DNA of 64,000 nucleotides from an uncultured Prevotellaceae bacterium (GCA_900321965.1 ONYA01000011.1:31367-95366), one strand, 5' to 3'. Shown: positions 26,411-36,537, counted from the first letter of the stretch. Made by a program: numbers and translations. Notes: a model not told the origin generated them from the letters alone.

Positions 26411-27534
26411 CTCCTTCTTCCAAGTTGTTCTATGACAGAACGCTTCCACTGTACGAAGTCGCCCTGCTCAATATGCGTGCGGGCATCGGTGACCAGTCGC
26501 AGGTAGAACGCTAAGTTGTGTATCGAGGCAATCTGCATAGCCAACAGCTCTTGTGCCTTGAACAGATGATGCAGATAAGCCTTCGTGTGAATACGGTCAA
26601 CGTCGCAGCCGTCGGGATCGATGGGCGTGAAGTCCTGTTCCCATTTCTTGTTGCGCATGTTCATCGTGCCCTCGTAGGTGAACAGCAACGCGTTACGACC
26701 GTTACGTGTTGGCATGACACAGTCGAACATATCCACGCCGCGCTCGATGGCTTCGAGGATGTTCTGAGGTGTGCCGACGCCCATCAGGTAGCGGGGCTTG
26801 TCTTTGGGCAGGATCTCGTTAACCACCTCAATCATTTCGTACATCACCTCCGTAGGCTCACCTACGGCCAGTCCGCCGATGGCGTTGCCGTCGGCCCCCT
26901 TGTCAGCCACGTGCTTGGCCGCTTCCTGGCGCAAGTCTTTATAGGTACAGCCCTGTACGATGGGGAAGAGGCTCTGCTGATAACCGTAGAGCGGCTCTGT
27001 CTCGTTGAAGCGCTTGATGCAGCGGTCGAGCCAGCGCTGGGTTAGCCCCAACGAGTTCTTGGCATACTGATAGTCGCTCTGTCCCGGGGGGCACTCGTCT
27101 AATGCCATCATGATGTCGGCACCGATGATGCGCTCCGTGTCCATCACATTCTCCGGCGTGAAGATGTGCTTCGAGCCGTCAATATGTGAGCGGAATTCGC
27201 AACCTTCTTCACGTAGCTTGCGGATGCCTGTCAGCGAGAAGACCTGGAAGCCGCCGGAGTCTGTCAGTATGGGGCGGTCCCAGGTGTTGAACTGATGGAG
27301 TCCGCCTGCCTTCCTGAGCGTGTCGAGTCCTGGGCGCAAGTAGAGATGATAGGTGTTGCCTAAGATAATCTGTGCCTTCACCTGTTCGCGCAGTTCAGCA
27401 AAATGTACGCCCTTGACGGAGCCTGCCGTGCCTACGGGCATGAAGATCGGCGTCTTGATCTGTCCGTGGTCTGTCGTTATCAGGCCTGTGCGTGCATCGC
27501 TGGCGTTGTCGCTATGTTCTACTTTGAAAGTCAT
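26407..27534 (-). CDS. tgt: Queuine tRNA-ribosyltransferase
   Basis: 375 residues. Exchanges guanine 34 for a queuosine precursor in GUN-anticodon tRNAs. Visible: TDSGGFQVFSL with an active-site Asp, GGLAVGEP, VDMFDCVMPTRNGRNALLFT with the nucleophile region, and the C-terminal ASIHNLAFYL. The usual C-x-C-x2-C zinc site is not complete: at the expected place (before TKAYLHHLF) only one Cys is present, in GCDVDRIH. It overlaps lon upstream and lptF/G downstream by ATGA junctions. Confidence 0.92.
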   Translation of the reverse strand: MTFKVEHSDNASDARTGLITTDHGQIKTPIFMPVGTAGSVKGVHFAELREQVKAQIILGNTYHLYLRPGLDTLRKAGGLHQFNTWDRPILTDSGGFQVFSLTGIRKLREEGCEFRSHIDGSKHIFTPENVMDTERIIGADIMMALDECPPGQSDYQYAKNSLGLTQRWLDRCIKRFNETEPLYGYQQSLFPIVQGCTYKDLRQEAAKHVADKGADGNAIGGLAVGEPTEVMYEMIEVVNEILPKDKPRYLMGVGTPQNILEAIERGVDMFDCVMPTRNGRNALLFTYEGTMNMRNKKWEQDFTPIDPDGCDVDRIHTKAYLHHLFKAQELLAMQIASIHNLAFYLRLVTDARTHIEQGDFVQWKRSVIEQLGRRR

Positions 27535-30005
27535 TTCTTATCGTCTTTTTTCTCGTCGTCCTCTGGTATTGTGAAGTCGGTGGGATTCTTCACAATCTCT
27601 TTGGTCAATGCGAAGTCCCAGACGTCCTGTACGTTTTCGACATAGTGGAAGGTGACTCCTTTGAGGTATGTGTCAGGAATCTCGTTGACGTCTTTCTCGT
27701 TCTCGCGGCACATCATAATATCCGTGATGCCGGCACGCTTGGCAGCCAGGATTTTCTCCTTGATACCACCTACGGGTAGCACCTTTCCGCGCAGGGTAAT
27801 CTCTCCCGTCATAGCTGTGTTCTTGCGCACCTTGCGTTGTGTCAATGCCGAGGCGATAGACGTGGCAATGGTGATGCCTGCCGAAGGGCCGTCCTTGGGC
27901 GTCGCACCTTCTGGTACGTGAATATGGATGTTCCAGTGGTCGAAGATGCGATAGTCCACGCCGAGCTTGTCGACATGTGCCTTGACGTATTCCAAGGCAA
28001 TGATGGCTGACTCCTTCATCACGTCGCCTAAGTTACCCGTCAGCGTCAGCTTGCCTGCCTTGCCCTTCGACAGCGAGGTCTCGATAAAGAGTATCTCGCC
28101 GCCGACGCTCGTCCAGGCAAGGCCCGTCACTACGCCAGCATAGTCGTTGCCTTGATAGATGTCGCGGTAGAAAGGCGGATTACCCAACAGTTCTTCCACC
28201 TCCGTAGGAGTTATCTTGCTGTAGGGCATCTCGCCGTTCAGCGCCTGCTTGAAGGCCAGTTTGCGCATGGCCTTGTTGATTTGCTTCTCCAGCTGTCGCA
28301 CGCCGCTCTCGCGGGTATAGCGCTCGATGATCATCTCTATAGCGGCCTTGTTGAAAGAGGGCTTGGGCGACACTGTGTTCAGACCCGTATTCTCCATCTC
28401 GCGGGGGATGAGGTGACGTTTGGCTATCTCTATCTTCTCCTCGGTGATGTAGCCCGACACCTCGATGATCTCCATGCGGTCGCGCAGGGGACCGGGGATG
28501 GTGGCGAGGTTGTTGGCCGTTGCAATGAACAGCACCTTCGACAAGTCATAGTCCACGTCAAGGTAATTGTCGTGGAAGGCATTGTTCTGCTCGGGGTCGA
28601 GCACCTCCAACAGCGCCGATGCCGGGTCGCCGTTGTGCGTGTTCTGCGTCACCTTGTCTATCTCGTCAAGAATGAAGACGGGATTCGAGGAACCGGCTTT
28701 CTGGATGCTCTTGATGATACGTCCGGGCATGGCGCCGATATACGTGCGGCGATGGCCGCGAATCTCTGCCTCGTCGTGCAGACCGCCTAACGACATGCGC
28801 ACATACTTACGCTTCATGGCGGCAGCAATCGACTTGCCTAACGATGTTTTACCCACGCCTGGAGGGCCGTAGAGACAGATGATGGGCGACTTCAAGTCAC
28901 CGCGCAGCGAGAGTACCGACATGTGTTCCAGTATGCGCTCCTTCACCTTCTCCATACCGTAGTGGTCGCGGTCGAGAATCTTCTGGGCGCGTTTCAGGTT
29001 CAGGTCGTCTTCAGTAAACTCGCCCCACGGCAGGTCGACCATCGTCTGCAGATAGGTCAGTTGTACGTTGAAATCAGGACTTTGCGGGTTCAGCGTGTCC
29101 AGCTTGTCAGCCTCTTTGTAGAACACCTTTGCCACCTCTTCCGGCCACAGCTTCTTCTCGGCCTTCTTCAGCAGTTCCGTCTTCTCGGGCGCACTCTCGC
29201 CGTTACCCATTTCGGCCTGCAGGTTCTTAATCTGCTGCTGCAGGAAGTAGTTGCGCTGCTGCTCGTCGAGATCCTCACGCGTCTTGTTGCGGATGTCGGC
29301 CTTCAGGTGTTGTAGGTTGATTTCGCGGTTCAGCACCTTCATCGCGGCAAACAGGCGTTCCTTCACCGACTCTGTTTCCAGGAGCATCATCTTGTCCTTA
29401 ATGCTGAACGGCATGTTCGAGCAGGTGAAGTTCAGCGCCATCACGTCGTTCGAGATGTTCTGCACGGCAAACGTTGCTTCGTCGGGTATCTCGTCGCTCA
29501 TGTTGATGTAGTCGTTCACCTGTTTGCGCAGGTCCTGCATTGCGGTGCGGAACTCCTTGTCGCGCTTCTCCGGGCTTATCTCGGGTGCCGGCTCCACGTG
29601 TCCTGTCAGGTAGGGGTCGTCGCCGAGGATGTCTATCAGCCTCATGCGGCCCAATGCCTGAATGATGGCCGTGATGTTACCGTTTGGCAGCGTCAGCTGC
29701 TTGACCACCTTGGCAAAGACGCCATAATCGTACAGGTCATCTTTCGTAGGCTCGTCCACCTCCGGGTCGCGTTGGCAGACGATACCAATCACCAGTTGTT
29801 TCTTCTCGGCACGCTTGATGAGCGTTGAGCTCGATTCGCGGCCGATGAGGATGGGCGACACCACGCCTGGGAAAAGCACCAGGTTGCGTACGGCAAGAAT
29901 AGGCAGCTCGTCGGGCGTGGGCACGCCGTTAATCAGGTCCTTAAAATCTCCTTCAATGTCGGCAATCATGGAGAATGCCTTGTTATTCTGACTTTCTAAA
30001 AACAT
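27531..30005 (-). CDS. lon: ATP-dependent Lon protease
   Basis: ~824 residues: N-terminal LON substrate-binding domain ([16 protein letters not shown]), coiled-coil region, AAA+ module with Walker [13 protein letters not shown] and Walker [10 protein letters not shown], and the C-terminal Ser/Lys-dyad protease ([13 protein letters not shown], then [17 protein letters not shown]). Degrades misfolded and regulatory proteins in the cytoplasm. A second start 36 nt downstream (MIADIEG) is possible. First gene of the lon-tgt-lptF/G-helicase operon; the -7 box is at 30028-30035. Confidence 0.95.
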   Translation of the reverse strand: MFLESQNNKAFSMIADIEGDFKDLINGVPTPDELPILAVRNLVLFPGVVSPILIGRESSSTLIKRAEKKQLVIGIVCQRDPEVDEPTKDDLYDYGVFAKVVKQLTLPNGNITAIIQALGRMRLIDILGDDPYLTGHVEPAPEISPEKRDKEFRTAMQDLRKQVNDYINMSDEIPDEATFAVQNISNDVMALNFTCSNMPFSIKDKMMLLETESVKERLFAAMKVLNREINLQHLKADIRNKTREDLDEQQRNYFLQQQIKNLQAEMGNGESAPEKTELLKKAEKKLWPEEVAKVFYKEADKLDTLNPQSPDFNVQLTYLQTMVDLPWGEFTEDDLNLKRAQKILDRDHYGMEKVKERILEHMSVLSLRGDLKSPIICLYGPPGVGKTSLGKSIAAAMKRKYVRMSLGGLHDEAEIRGHRRTYIGAMPGRIIKSIQKAGSSNPVFILDEIDKVTQNTHNGDPASALLEVLDPEQNNAFHDNYLDVDYDLSKVLFIATANNLATIPGPLRDRMEIIEVSGYITEEKIEIAKRHLIPREMENTGLNTVSPKPSFNKAAIEMIIERYTRESGVRQLEKQINKAMRKLAFKQALNGEMPYSKITPTEVEELLGNPPFYRDIYQGNDYAGVVTGLAWTSVGGEILFIETSLSKGKAGKLTLTGNLGDVMKESAIIALEYVKAHVDKLGVDYRIFDHWNIHIHVPEGATPKDGPSAGITIATSIASALTQRKVRKNTAMTGEITLRGKVLPVGGIKEKILAAKRAGITDIMMCRENEKDVNEIPDTYLKGVTFHYVENVQDVWDFALTKEIVKNPTDFTIPEDDEKKDDKK

Positions 30006-30027
30006 ATTACATCTTTATAAGAGCGTG

Positions 30028-30035
30028 CAAAGTTA
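30028..30035 (-). promoter_or_regulatory. -7 box of the lon operon
   Basis: Minus-strand TAACTTTG, 22 nt before the first start codon. No clear -33 box. Confidence 0.6.
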
Positions 30036-30088
30036 CGAATTTTAATTGAGATTTGCTAACAGATAGCCGATAATTAACAAAAAATGTG

Positions 30089-30096
30089 TATCTTTG
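30089..30096 (+). promoter_or_regulatory. -7 box of trmN6
   Basis: TATCTTTG, 9 nt before the ATG; predicted near-leaderless transcript. Confidence 0.6.
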
Positions 30097-30105
30097 TGCC
30101 CGATT

Positions 30106-30819
30106 ATGGCAAATGACTATTTCCAATTCCGTCATTTCACGATTTATCAGGGCCGTTGTGCGATGAAGGTGGGCACCGATGGAACGCTGCTCGGCGCATG
30201 GGCTCGGGGAGGGCAGACGGTGCTCGACATCGGCACGGGTACGGGCTTGATAGCGCTGATGATGGCGCAGCGGTTCCCTGAGGCGCAGGTCGTAGGTGTC
30301 GACGTCGACCCCAAAGCCGTCGCCCAGGCCCGCGAGAATGTCGCCGCCTCGCCCTTTGCCAGTCGCATTCAGCTGCTAAATGCCGATATACGCACCCATC
30401 ACCACTCACCCTTCACCCTTCACCACTCACCCTTCACCACCATCGTGAGCAATCCCCCGTATTTCGTCGACTCGTTGGCGTGTCCTGACGGTCAGCGCAC
30501 GCTGGCGCGCCATACGGCTTCGTTGTCATATCGCGAGCTGATGCAGGCCGTCTGTCGCCTGTTGGCCGACGACGGTGAGTTCTCGGTCATCATTCCCTTC
30601 GACTGCAAGGCGCGTATGGAGGACGAGGCCGCCTTGGCCGGTCTGTTCAAGGTGCGTGAGTGTGCTGTCAAGACCACCCCGCGCAAACAGCCTCGCCGCT
30701 ATCTGATGGCCTTTCGCAAGCATCCAGCTGAACTAGAACTGACGGAAGGGGTTATTGAAACCTCTCCCAACGTCCGCTCGTCGTGGTATCAGGAACTGAC
30801 AAAAGACTTCTACTTATGA
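30106..30819 (+). CDS. trmN6: tRNA1(Val) A37 N6-methyltransferase
   Basis: 237 residues. SAM-dependent enzyme with N-terminal FHFTIYQG-like segment (FRHFTIYQGRCAMKVGTDG), SAM loop VLDIGTGTGLIALMMAQR, GVDVDP, and the catalytic NPPY (IVSNPPYFVDSL). Between ADIRT and IVSNPPY, where relatives have a short link, sits a repeat-encoded insertion of two HHSPFT units (~residues 98-112). The start at 30106 (MANDYFQF) is set by the -7 box. Its stop overlaps the nitrilase start (ATGA). Confidence 0.88.
   Translation: MANDYFQFRHFTIYQGRCAMKVGTDGTLLGAWARGGQTVLDIGTGTGLIALMMAQRFPEAQVVGVDVDPKAVAQARENVAASPFASRIQLLNADIRTHHHSPFTLHHSPFTTIVSNPPYFVDSLACPDGQRTLARHTASLSYRELMQAVCRLLADDGEFSVIIPFDCKARMEDEAALAGLFKVRECAVKTTPRKQPRRYLMAFRKHPAELELTEGVIETSPNVRSSWYQELTKDFYL
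30400..30441 (+). repeat. 21-nt in-frame duplication within trmN6
   Basis: Two 21-nt units (30400-30420, 30421-30441; 18 of 21 identical) built from CACCACTCACCCTTCACC encode HHSPFTL and HHSPFTT. Confidence 0.85.
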
Positions 30820-31571
30820 ATATAACGATTTTTCAAACAGACACCGTTTGGGGACAACCCGATGAAAACGTGAAAAACGTGCAGCGGCTGTTGTCCGAAA
30901 ATACGGGTTCCGACCTCTATGTCCTGCCCGAAATGTGGGCTACGGGATTCGCTACAGAGCCGCATGAACTGGCAGAAAACGACGATTCCATCGCTCTCCG
31001 ATGGATGCAGCAGACGGCTGTAGCTCACCGATGTGCGCTCAGCGGCAGCCTCTTGATACACGCTGCCGATGGTACCTACCGCAATCGTCATTATTTTGTC
31101 ACGCCCGAAGCCACCGTTTTCTACGATAAACACCATCTGTTCACCTATGGTCACGAGGATGTGTATATCACGCCGGGCACGGCGCACGTTGTTGCCACTT
31201 GGCAGGGGCGCCGTTTCCTACTGCTGACGTGCTACGACCTACGTTTCCCCCTGTGGTCGCGCTATGGGCGTGCTGGTGAGTACGATGCCATCATCGTGTC
31301 GGCCAACTGGCCGGAAAGCCGTCAGCAGGCGTGGCGGGTGCTGACGCGGGCACGTGCCATCGAGAACCAGTGTTACTTGATTGGTGCCAACCGTGTGGGC
31401 GACGACCAGTTCTGTCATTACCGGGGCGAGAGCCTCGTCTGCGACTCCAAGGGCGATACGTTGGCAGAGGCGGTTCCCAACCGTCAGCAAGCGCTGACGA
31501 CAACCCTCGACTTCGAAAAATTAGACGTCGTCAGAACTCGCTTTAAAGTCTTAGAAGACAGAGATTTTTAG
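30816..31571 (+). CDS. Nitrilase-family amidohydrolase (omega-amidase-like)
   Basis: 251 residues of the carbon-nitrogen hydrolase fold. The triad is visible: Glu in VLPEMWATGF, Lys in VFYDKHHLF, Cys in LLTCYDLRFP. The combination of length and the YDKHHLFTYG segment resembles omega-amidase/Nit2-like enzymes that hydrolyse alpha-ketoglutaramate, but substrate is inferred only from resemblance. The start at 30816 gives an ATGA overlap with trmN6. A single base separates its stop from the stop of the convergent ligase gene. Confidence 0.85.
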   Translation: MNITIFQTDTVWGQPDENVKNVQRLLSENTGSDLYVLPEMWATGFATEPHELAENDDSIALRWMQQTAVAHRCALSGSLLIHAADGTYRNRHYFVTPEATVFYDKHHLFTYGHEDVYITPGTAHVVATWQGRRFLLLTCYDLRFPLWSRYGRAGEYDAIIVSANWPESRQQAWRVLTRARAIENQCYLIGANRVGDDQFCHYRGESLVCDSKGDTLAEAVPNRQQALTTTLDFEKLDVVRTRFKVLEDRDF

Positions 31572-31572
31572 A

Positions 31573-32880
31573 CTAACGGTAAAACTTTCGGTTTAACTTG
31601 CCGTTGTAGGTTCTCTCTACGTGGTCGACCTGTTCGTAGAGCATGGGGATCTTGTAGACTTCCAAGCGGCTTTTCAGGTGCAGGGCTACCTGGCGCTTGT
31701 TTAGTTGGCAACCGTCGGCCATGACCACTAACAGCTTCAGGGCATTGCCCGTGATGGGGTGCGCAGCCGAGATGCAGATGCAGTCTTTCACCTCTGGCAA
31801 CAGCAGGGCGGCGTCCTCCACTTCTGTTGGCGCTACCTTGTAGCCGCCAATATTGATGACGTCATCCTGGCGCCCACCGATATGCAGCCTTCCCTGTTCG
31901 TCGAGCCGTCCTAAGTCCGACATGAAGACCGTCTGGTCGTGCAGGACGGTGGCCGTCAGTTCGGGTTCCCCGATATAGCCGCTCATGAGCGTGTCGCCCT
32001 GGCACGATATGCGGCCTTCGGGCGTGATGATGATGCGTGAGTGAGGCATCGCTTTGCCTAAGCACCCCACAATGCACTCGCCGTCGTTGTAGTTATAGGT
32101 GCTGATGATGCCCGTTTCTGTCGATGCATAGGTGTTGTAAAGGCGCGTCTTGGGCAGCAGACGGCACAGCTCGAGCATGTCGGCGTGGGGTAGTGGGGCA
32201 CCTCCGCACTCGATGAAATCTATCTTTTCTGCATACGATGCCAAGCGTTCGGCGCTGAACTGCGTCAGCATACGGACGCTGGCCGGTACGAAGAAGGTGG
32301 CCATCTTCGTGGCGGGATAGTTGAGGGCGGTGAAAAAGGCGTTCATATCCCTCATACCGTCGATGATATACAGCGTGGCACCAAGCACGATGACGGGGTA
32401 GATCTTCGACAGGCTGCCGATATGGTTCAGCGGCCCGTTGATGATGAACACTAATTCGTGCGTGAACAGCTGACCGGCAATCAGGTTCTCGGCGTCGGCC
32501 ACGATGGTGCGATGACTGATCATCACGCCCTTCGAGCGGCCGGTAGTGCCTGTGGTGTAGAGCACGTCGGCAATGCCTTCGGGAACCTCGGCGAAGTTGA
32601 GCTTTTTACCCAATTCATCGATGATTTCCTGTGGCGTATCCTTCTCCATCGGGGCGGCTACGGCACCAGCCATGTGGATGGCGAAATAATCGACGATGAA
32701 ACCGATGGTTGGCGAAGCCCTGAACAGCACCACCTTGCCCCGACGGTCCGCATAGTCGGCGGCACGCGCCACGCAGCGCTCGTAGAGTTGCTGATAAGAG
32801 CACGTCTCTGCCCCGCAGATAATAGCGATTTTATCGGGGTAGAGACGTGCGTCTTCTCTGAGATAGTCTTCTAAAATCAT
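31573..32880 (-). CDS. Acyl/aminoacyl-AMP ligase (ANL superfamily)
   Basis: 435 residues, short for the superfamily (usually 500 or more). Core motifs are intact: P-loop YTTGTTGRSKGVM, A5 motif YASTETG, A7/A8 SDLGRLDEQGRL and GGRQDDVINIGGYKV, and the C-terminal catalytic Lys in NGKLNRKFY. Such enzymes activate a carboxylic acid with ATP and pass it to a thiol. It overlaps the ACP gene by ATGA, so the acceptor is most likely that ACP. Relatives of this layout load carriers in DltA/DltC-like or specialised lipid systems; the acid here is unknown. Confidence 0.82.
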   Translation of the reverse strand: MILEDYLREDARLYPDKIAIICGAETCSYQQLYERCVARAADYADRRGKVVLFRASPTIGFIVDYFAIHMAGAVAAPMEKDTPQEIIDELGKKLNFAEVPEGIADVLYTTGTTGRSKGVMISHRTIVADAENLIAGQLFTHELVFIINGPLNHIGSLSKIYPVIVLGATLYIIDGMRDMNAFFTALNYPATKMATFFVPASVRMLTQFSAERLASYAEKIDFIECGGAPLPHADMLELCRLLPKTRLYNTYASTETGIISTYNYNDGECIVGCLGKAMPHSRIIITPEGRISCQGDTLMSGYIGEPELTATVLHDQTVFMSDLGRLDEQGRLHIGGRQDDVINIGGYKVAPTEVEDAALLLPEVKDCICISAAHPITGNALKLLVVMADGCQLNKRQVALHLKSRLEVYKIPMLYEQVDHVERTYNGKLNRKFYR

Positions 32881-33113
32881 TTCTCCTGAAGTTTGCGCTC
32901 CACCATAGCCACGATGTTGTCTAACGACTTCAGGTTCTTCGGCGTAGCATCGATAGCTTCCAGCTTGATGCCGTATTTGTCGGCCAGCGACATCAGGATG
33001 GTGGTGACGTCAAGCGAATTGAGTTCAGCAAACAGAAAGTCGCTGTCAAAGTCTACCAAAGGCAGCAAATCTTCCAAGAGTGCTCTGATTTCTTCTTTCA
33101 CAACAGTTGTCAC
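32877..33113 (-). CDS. Stand-alone acyl carrier protein
   Basis: 78 residues with the four-helix ACP pattern. The phosphopantetheine Ser is in AELNSLDVTTIL (Asn where most ACPs have Asp before the Ser). This is not the housekeeping AcpP, which normally sits beside fabF and is more strictly DSLD. It lies 11 nt downstream of carB and is coupled to the AMP ligase, suggesting a dedicated carrier for the acid that the ligase activates. Confidence 0.85.
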   Translation of the reverse strand: MTTVVKEEIRALLEDLLPLVDFDSDFLFAELNSLDVTTILMSLADKYGIKLEAIDATPKNLKSLDNIVAMVERKLQEK

Positions 33114-33124
33114 TTTTCACGTTA

Positions 33125-36100
33125 TCAATTATTATACTCCTGCCACGACTTAATCTGGATGTCTTCCAGCTTCATGGCGGTAAATGCCTCGATGAAGGCT
33201 TTGGCCAGACGGACGTTGGTCATCAGGGGGATGTTGTGGTCGATGGCCCCACGGCGGATGCGGTAGCCGTTGGTCAGCTCGCGCTTCGTGTGGTTCTTCG
33301 GCACGTTGACGATGAGGTCGAATTTGTGTTCGGCAATCATGTCCATGACGTTGTTCTCGCCATCCTCGTCGGGCCAACTGACGGGCGTGGCCTTCACGCC
33401 GTTGTCATTGAAGAACTTGGCCGTGCCGCCAGTGGCGTACACCTCGAAGCCCTTCTTTACCAGATCCTGTGCAGGCTCAAGGAGCGACACCTTGCCCTTA
33501 GCACCACCCGAAGAGATGAGTACCGACTTCTTCGGCAGACGATAACCCGTTGCTATCAAAGCATTTAACAGGGCTTCGTTCAAGCTGTCGCCCAAGCATC
33601 CTACCTCACCCGTTGACGACATGTCGACGCCTAATACGGGGTCGGCATTCTGCAGACGGGCAAAGGAGAACTGGCTGGCCTTGACGCCGATGCGGTCGAT
33701 GTCGAACTCGCTCTTGTCGGGACGCGAGTAGGGGGCGTCGAGCATGATCTTCGTGGCCGTCTCGATGAAGTTGCGCTTCAGAATCTTCGACACGAAGGGG
33801 AACGAACGCGAGGCACGCAGGTTGCACTCGATGACCTTCACCTCGCGGTTCTTGGCGAGGAACTGGATGTTGAACGGACCCGAGATGTTCAGTTCCTTGG
33901 CTATCTTGCGCGAGATGTTCTTAATCTGACGGATGGTAGAGTAGTAGATGTGCTGGGCGGGGAACACCATCGTAGCGTCGCCCGAGTGAACACCGGCATA
34001 CTCTACGTGTTCGGAGATGGCATACTCGATGACCTCGCCCTTGTCGGCAACGGCGTCGAACTCTATCTCCTTCGTCTCGGTCATGAACTTCGAGATGACC
34101 ACGGGGAACTCCTTTGACACCTCGGTAGCCATATTGAGGAAGCGGTGCAGCTCCTCGTCGTCGTAGCACACGTTCATAGCGGCACCTGAGAGCACGTACG
34201 AGGGACGCACGAGCACGGGGTAGCCCACCTGGTTGACGAAGTCCTTCACGTCGTCGAACGATGTCAGGGCGCGCCATGCCGGCTGGTCGATGCCAAGCTT
34301 GTCGAGCATGGCCGAGAACTTGTCGCGGTTCTCAGCGCGGTCGATGTTGACGGGGCTGGTGCCTAAGACGGGCACACCCTGACGGTGCAGCTTCATGGCC
34401 AGGTTGTTAGGTATCTGACCGCCCACCGAGACGATGACGCCCTTCGGCGACTCCAAGTCGATGACGTCGAGCACGCGCTCCAACGACAGCTCGTCGAAAT
34501 ACAGGCGGTCGCACATGTCGTAGTCCGTCGACACGGTCTCGGGGTTGTAGTTAATCATGATTGACTTGTAGCCCAGCTTGCGCGCCGTGTTGATGGCGTT
34601 CACCGAGCACCAGTCGAACTCTACGCTGGAGCCGATGCGGTAGGCACCTGAGCCGAGCACCACCACCGACTTGTCGTTGTTGTAGTAGCTGATGTCGTGC
34701 TTCGGCGTGTAGCCTTTGGCGTCGGGCGAGGCGGTACCCACGCTGAAGGCATCTTGGAACGCGGGCGTGTGCGTGTACGTGAAATAGAGGTAGTTTGTCA
34801 GTTCGGGATGCTCGGAGGCAACGGTGGGTATGCGCTTCACCGAGGGCATGATGCCGCGCTCCTTGCGGTACTGGCGCACCTGCAGGTTCTCCTTCTCCAT
34901 GTTCGTGGCCGTCGACTTCAGCACGAAGCGGGCAATCTGGAAGTCTGAGAATCCGGCACGCTTCACCTCCAACAGGAACTCGTCGGGCAGATCCTCCAGT
35001 TTGTCGTATGTCAGCAGCTTGTGCTTCAGGTCTACGATGTGCTTCAGGCGCTCCAGGAACCACACGTCAATCTTCGTCAGCTCCTCGATGCGCTCCACCG
35101 TGTAGCCCTCTTCCAAAGCCTGTGCGATGGCGAAGATACGCAGGTCGGTGGGGTTGGCCAGCTCCTTGTCGAGGTCTTCGAACTTCGTGTGGTCGTTGCC
35201 CACGAAGCCGTGCATGCCCTGGCCAATCATGCGCAGGCCCTTCTGAATCATCTCTTCGAACGAGCGGCCGATAGACATGATTTCGCCGACAGACTTCATC
35301 GACGAGCCAATCTGACGGCTGACGCCCACGAACTTCGTGAGGTCCCAGCGCGGAATCTTACAAATCATATAGTCGAGGCTCGGAGCCACGTAGGCACTCG
35401 ACGTGGTGCCCATCTCGCCAATCTGGTCGAGCGTGTAGCCCAGGGCAATCTTCGCAGCCACGAAGGCCAGGGGATAGCCGGTGGCCTTCGATGCCAATGC
35501 CGACGAGCGGCTCAGACGGGCGTTGATCTCGATGATGCGGTAGTCGTTGGTCGTGGCGTTGAAGGCAAACTGAATGTTGCACTCGCCGACAATGCCGAGG
35601 TGCTTCACGCAGCGGATGGTGATGTCCTGCAGCATCTTCACCTGCTCCTCTGTCAGCGAGCAGGTGGGAGCCACCACGATAGACTCACCCGTGTGGATGC
35701 CTAAGGGGTCGAAGTTCTCCATCGAGGCAACGGTGAAGCAACGGTCGTTGGCGTCGCGGATGCACTCGAACTCTATCTCCTTCCAGCCCTTCAGGCTCTC
35801 CTCGACGAGAATCTGCGGGGCAAAGGTGAATGCTGACTCAGCCAATTCGATAAACGCCTTTTCGTCGGGACAGATGCCGCTTCCCAGACCGCCGAGGGCG
35901 TAGGCCGAGCGAATCATGATGGGGAACCCTATCTCGCGGGCTGCCTTCAGGGCGTCATCCATATTCTCAACGGCGTGGCTCACGGGCACCTTCAGGTCAA
36001 CCTCGCCAAGCTTCTTGACGAAGAGGTCGCGGTCCTCGGTGTTCATAATGGCTTCAACGCTGGTGCCTAACACCTCGACGCCGTACTCCTTCAGCACGCC

Positions 36101-36409
36101 GCTCTGGTAGAGTTCCGTGCCGCAGTTCAGGGCCGTCTGTCCGCCAAAGGCCAGAAGAATGCCGTCAGGACGCTCCTTCTTGATGATTTCAGTCACAAAG
36201 TAGGGAGTTACCGGCTGAAAATACACCTTGTCGGCAATGCCTTCCGAAGTCTGGATGGTTGCAATGTTGGGGTTGACTAACACAGAGGAAATGCCTTCTT
36301 CGCGAAGCGCTTTCAGAGCCTGGGAGCCCGAATAGTCAAACTCGCCAGCCTGTCCGATTTTCAGGGCACCCGAACCAAGGACGAGCACCTTCTTCATTTG
36401 TTTTTTCAT
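33125..36409 (-). CDS. carB: Carbamoyl-phosphate synthase large subunit
   Basis: ~1094 residues, two ATP-grasp halves plus a C-terminal MGS-like domain. Makes carbamoyl phosphate for pyrimidines and arginine. Visible: KKVLVLGSGALKIGQAGEFDY, the first-half NARLSRSSALASKATGYPLA, second-half VVVLGSGAYRIGSSVEFDW, and C-terminal KSVLISSGGAKGK. Several segments resemble the eukaryotic-type CPS (for example FVAAKIALGYTL after the SRSSALASKATGYPL motif), as known for one of the Bacteroidetes copies. Start choice is uncertain: 36409 fits the family, while an in-frame ATG at 36436 lies 9 nt after the -7 box. The partner carA is not adjacent. Confidence 0.92.
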   Translation of the reverse strand: MKKQMKKVLVLGSGALKIGQAGEFDYSGSQALKALREEGISSVLVNPNIATIQTSEGIADKVYFQPVTPYFVTEIIKKERPDGILLAFGGQTALNCGTELYQSGVLKEYGVEVLGTSVEAIMNTEDRDLFVKKLGEVDLKVPVSHAVENMDDALKAAREIGFPIMIRSAYALGGLGSGICPDEKAFIELAESAFTFAPQILVEESLKGWKEIEFECIRDANDRCFTVASMENFDPLGIHTGESIVVAPTCSLTEEQVKMLQDITIRCVKHLGIVGECNIQFAFNATTNDYRIIEINARLSRSSALASKATGYPLAFVAAKIALGYTLDQIGEMGTTSSAYVAPSLDYMICKIPRWDLTKFVGVSRQIGSSMKSVGEIMSIGRSFEEMIQKGLRMIGQGMHGFVGNDHTKFEDLDKELANPTDLRIFAIAQALEEGYTVERIEELTKIDVWFLERLKHIVDLKHKLLTYDKLEDLPDEFLLEVKRAGFSDFQIARFVLKSTATNMEKENLQVRQYRKERGIMPSVKRIPTVASEHPELTNYLYFTYTHTPAFQDAFSVGTASPDAKGYTPKHDISYYNNDKSVVVLGSGAYRIGSSVEFDWCSVNAINTARKLGYKSIMINYNPETVSTDYDMCDRLYFDELSLERVLDVIDLESPKGVIVSVGGQIPNNLAMKLHRQGVPVLGTSPVNIDRAENRDKFSAMLDKLGIDQPAWRALTSFDDVKDFVNQVGYPVLVRPSYVLSGAAMNVCYDDEELHRFLNMATEVSKEFPVVISKFMTETKEIEFDAVADKGEVIEYAISEHVEYAGVHSGDATMVFPAQHIYYSTIRQIKNISRKIAKELNISGPFNIQFLAKNREVKVIECNLRASRSFPFVSKILKRNFIETATKIMLDAPYSRPDKSEFDIDRIGVKASQFSFARLQNADPVLGVDMSSTGEVGCLGDSLNEALLNALIATGYRLPKKSVLISSGGAKGKVSLLEPAQDLVKKGFEVYATGGTAKFFNDNGVKATPVSWPDEDGENNVMDMIAEHKFDLIVNVPKNHTKRELTNGYRIRRGAIDHNIPLMTNVRLAKAFIEAFTAMKLEDIQIKSWQEYNN

Positions 36410-36445
36410 ATCAAAAGCTGAGTTTTGTAATTGCATTCTGGGCTG

Positions 36446-36453
36446 CAAAGGTA
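36446..36453 (-). promoter_or_regulatory. -7 box of the carB-ACP-ligase operon
   Basis: Minus-strand TACCTTTG, 9 nt before an in-frame ATG at 36436. Confidence 0.6.
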
Positions 36454-36537
36454 CAAAGAAAATAGGATACGGCCAAACTTCTTTGCATAAAAAATCTTAT
36501 ACTGCAAGAAACGTGCATAAACGTGCACGAAGATGGA

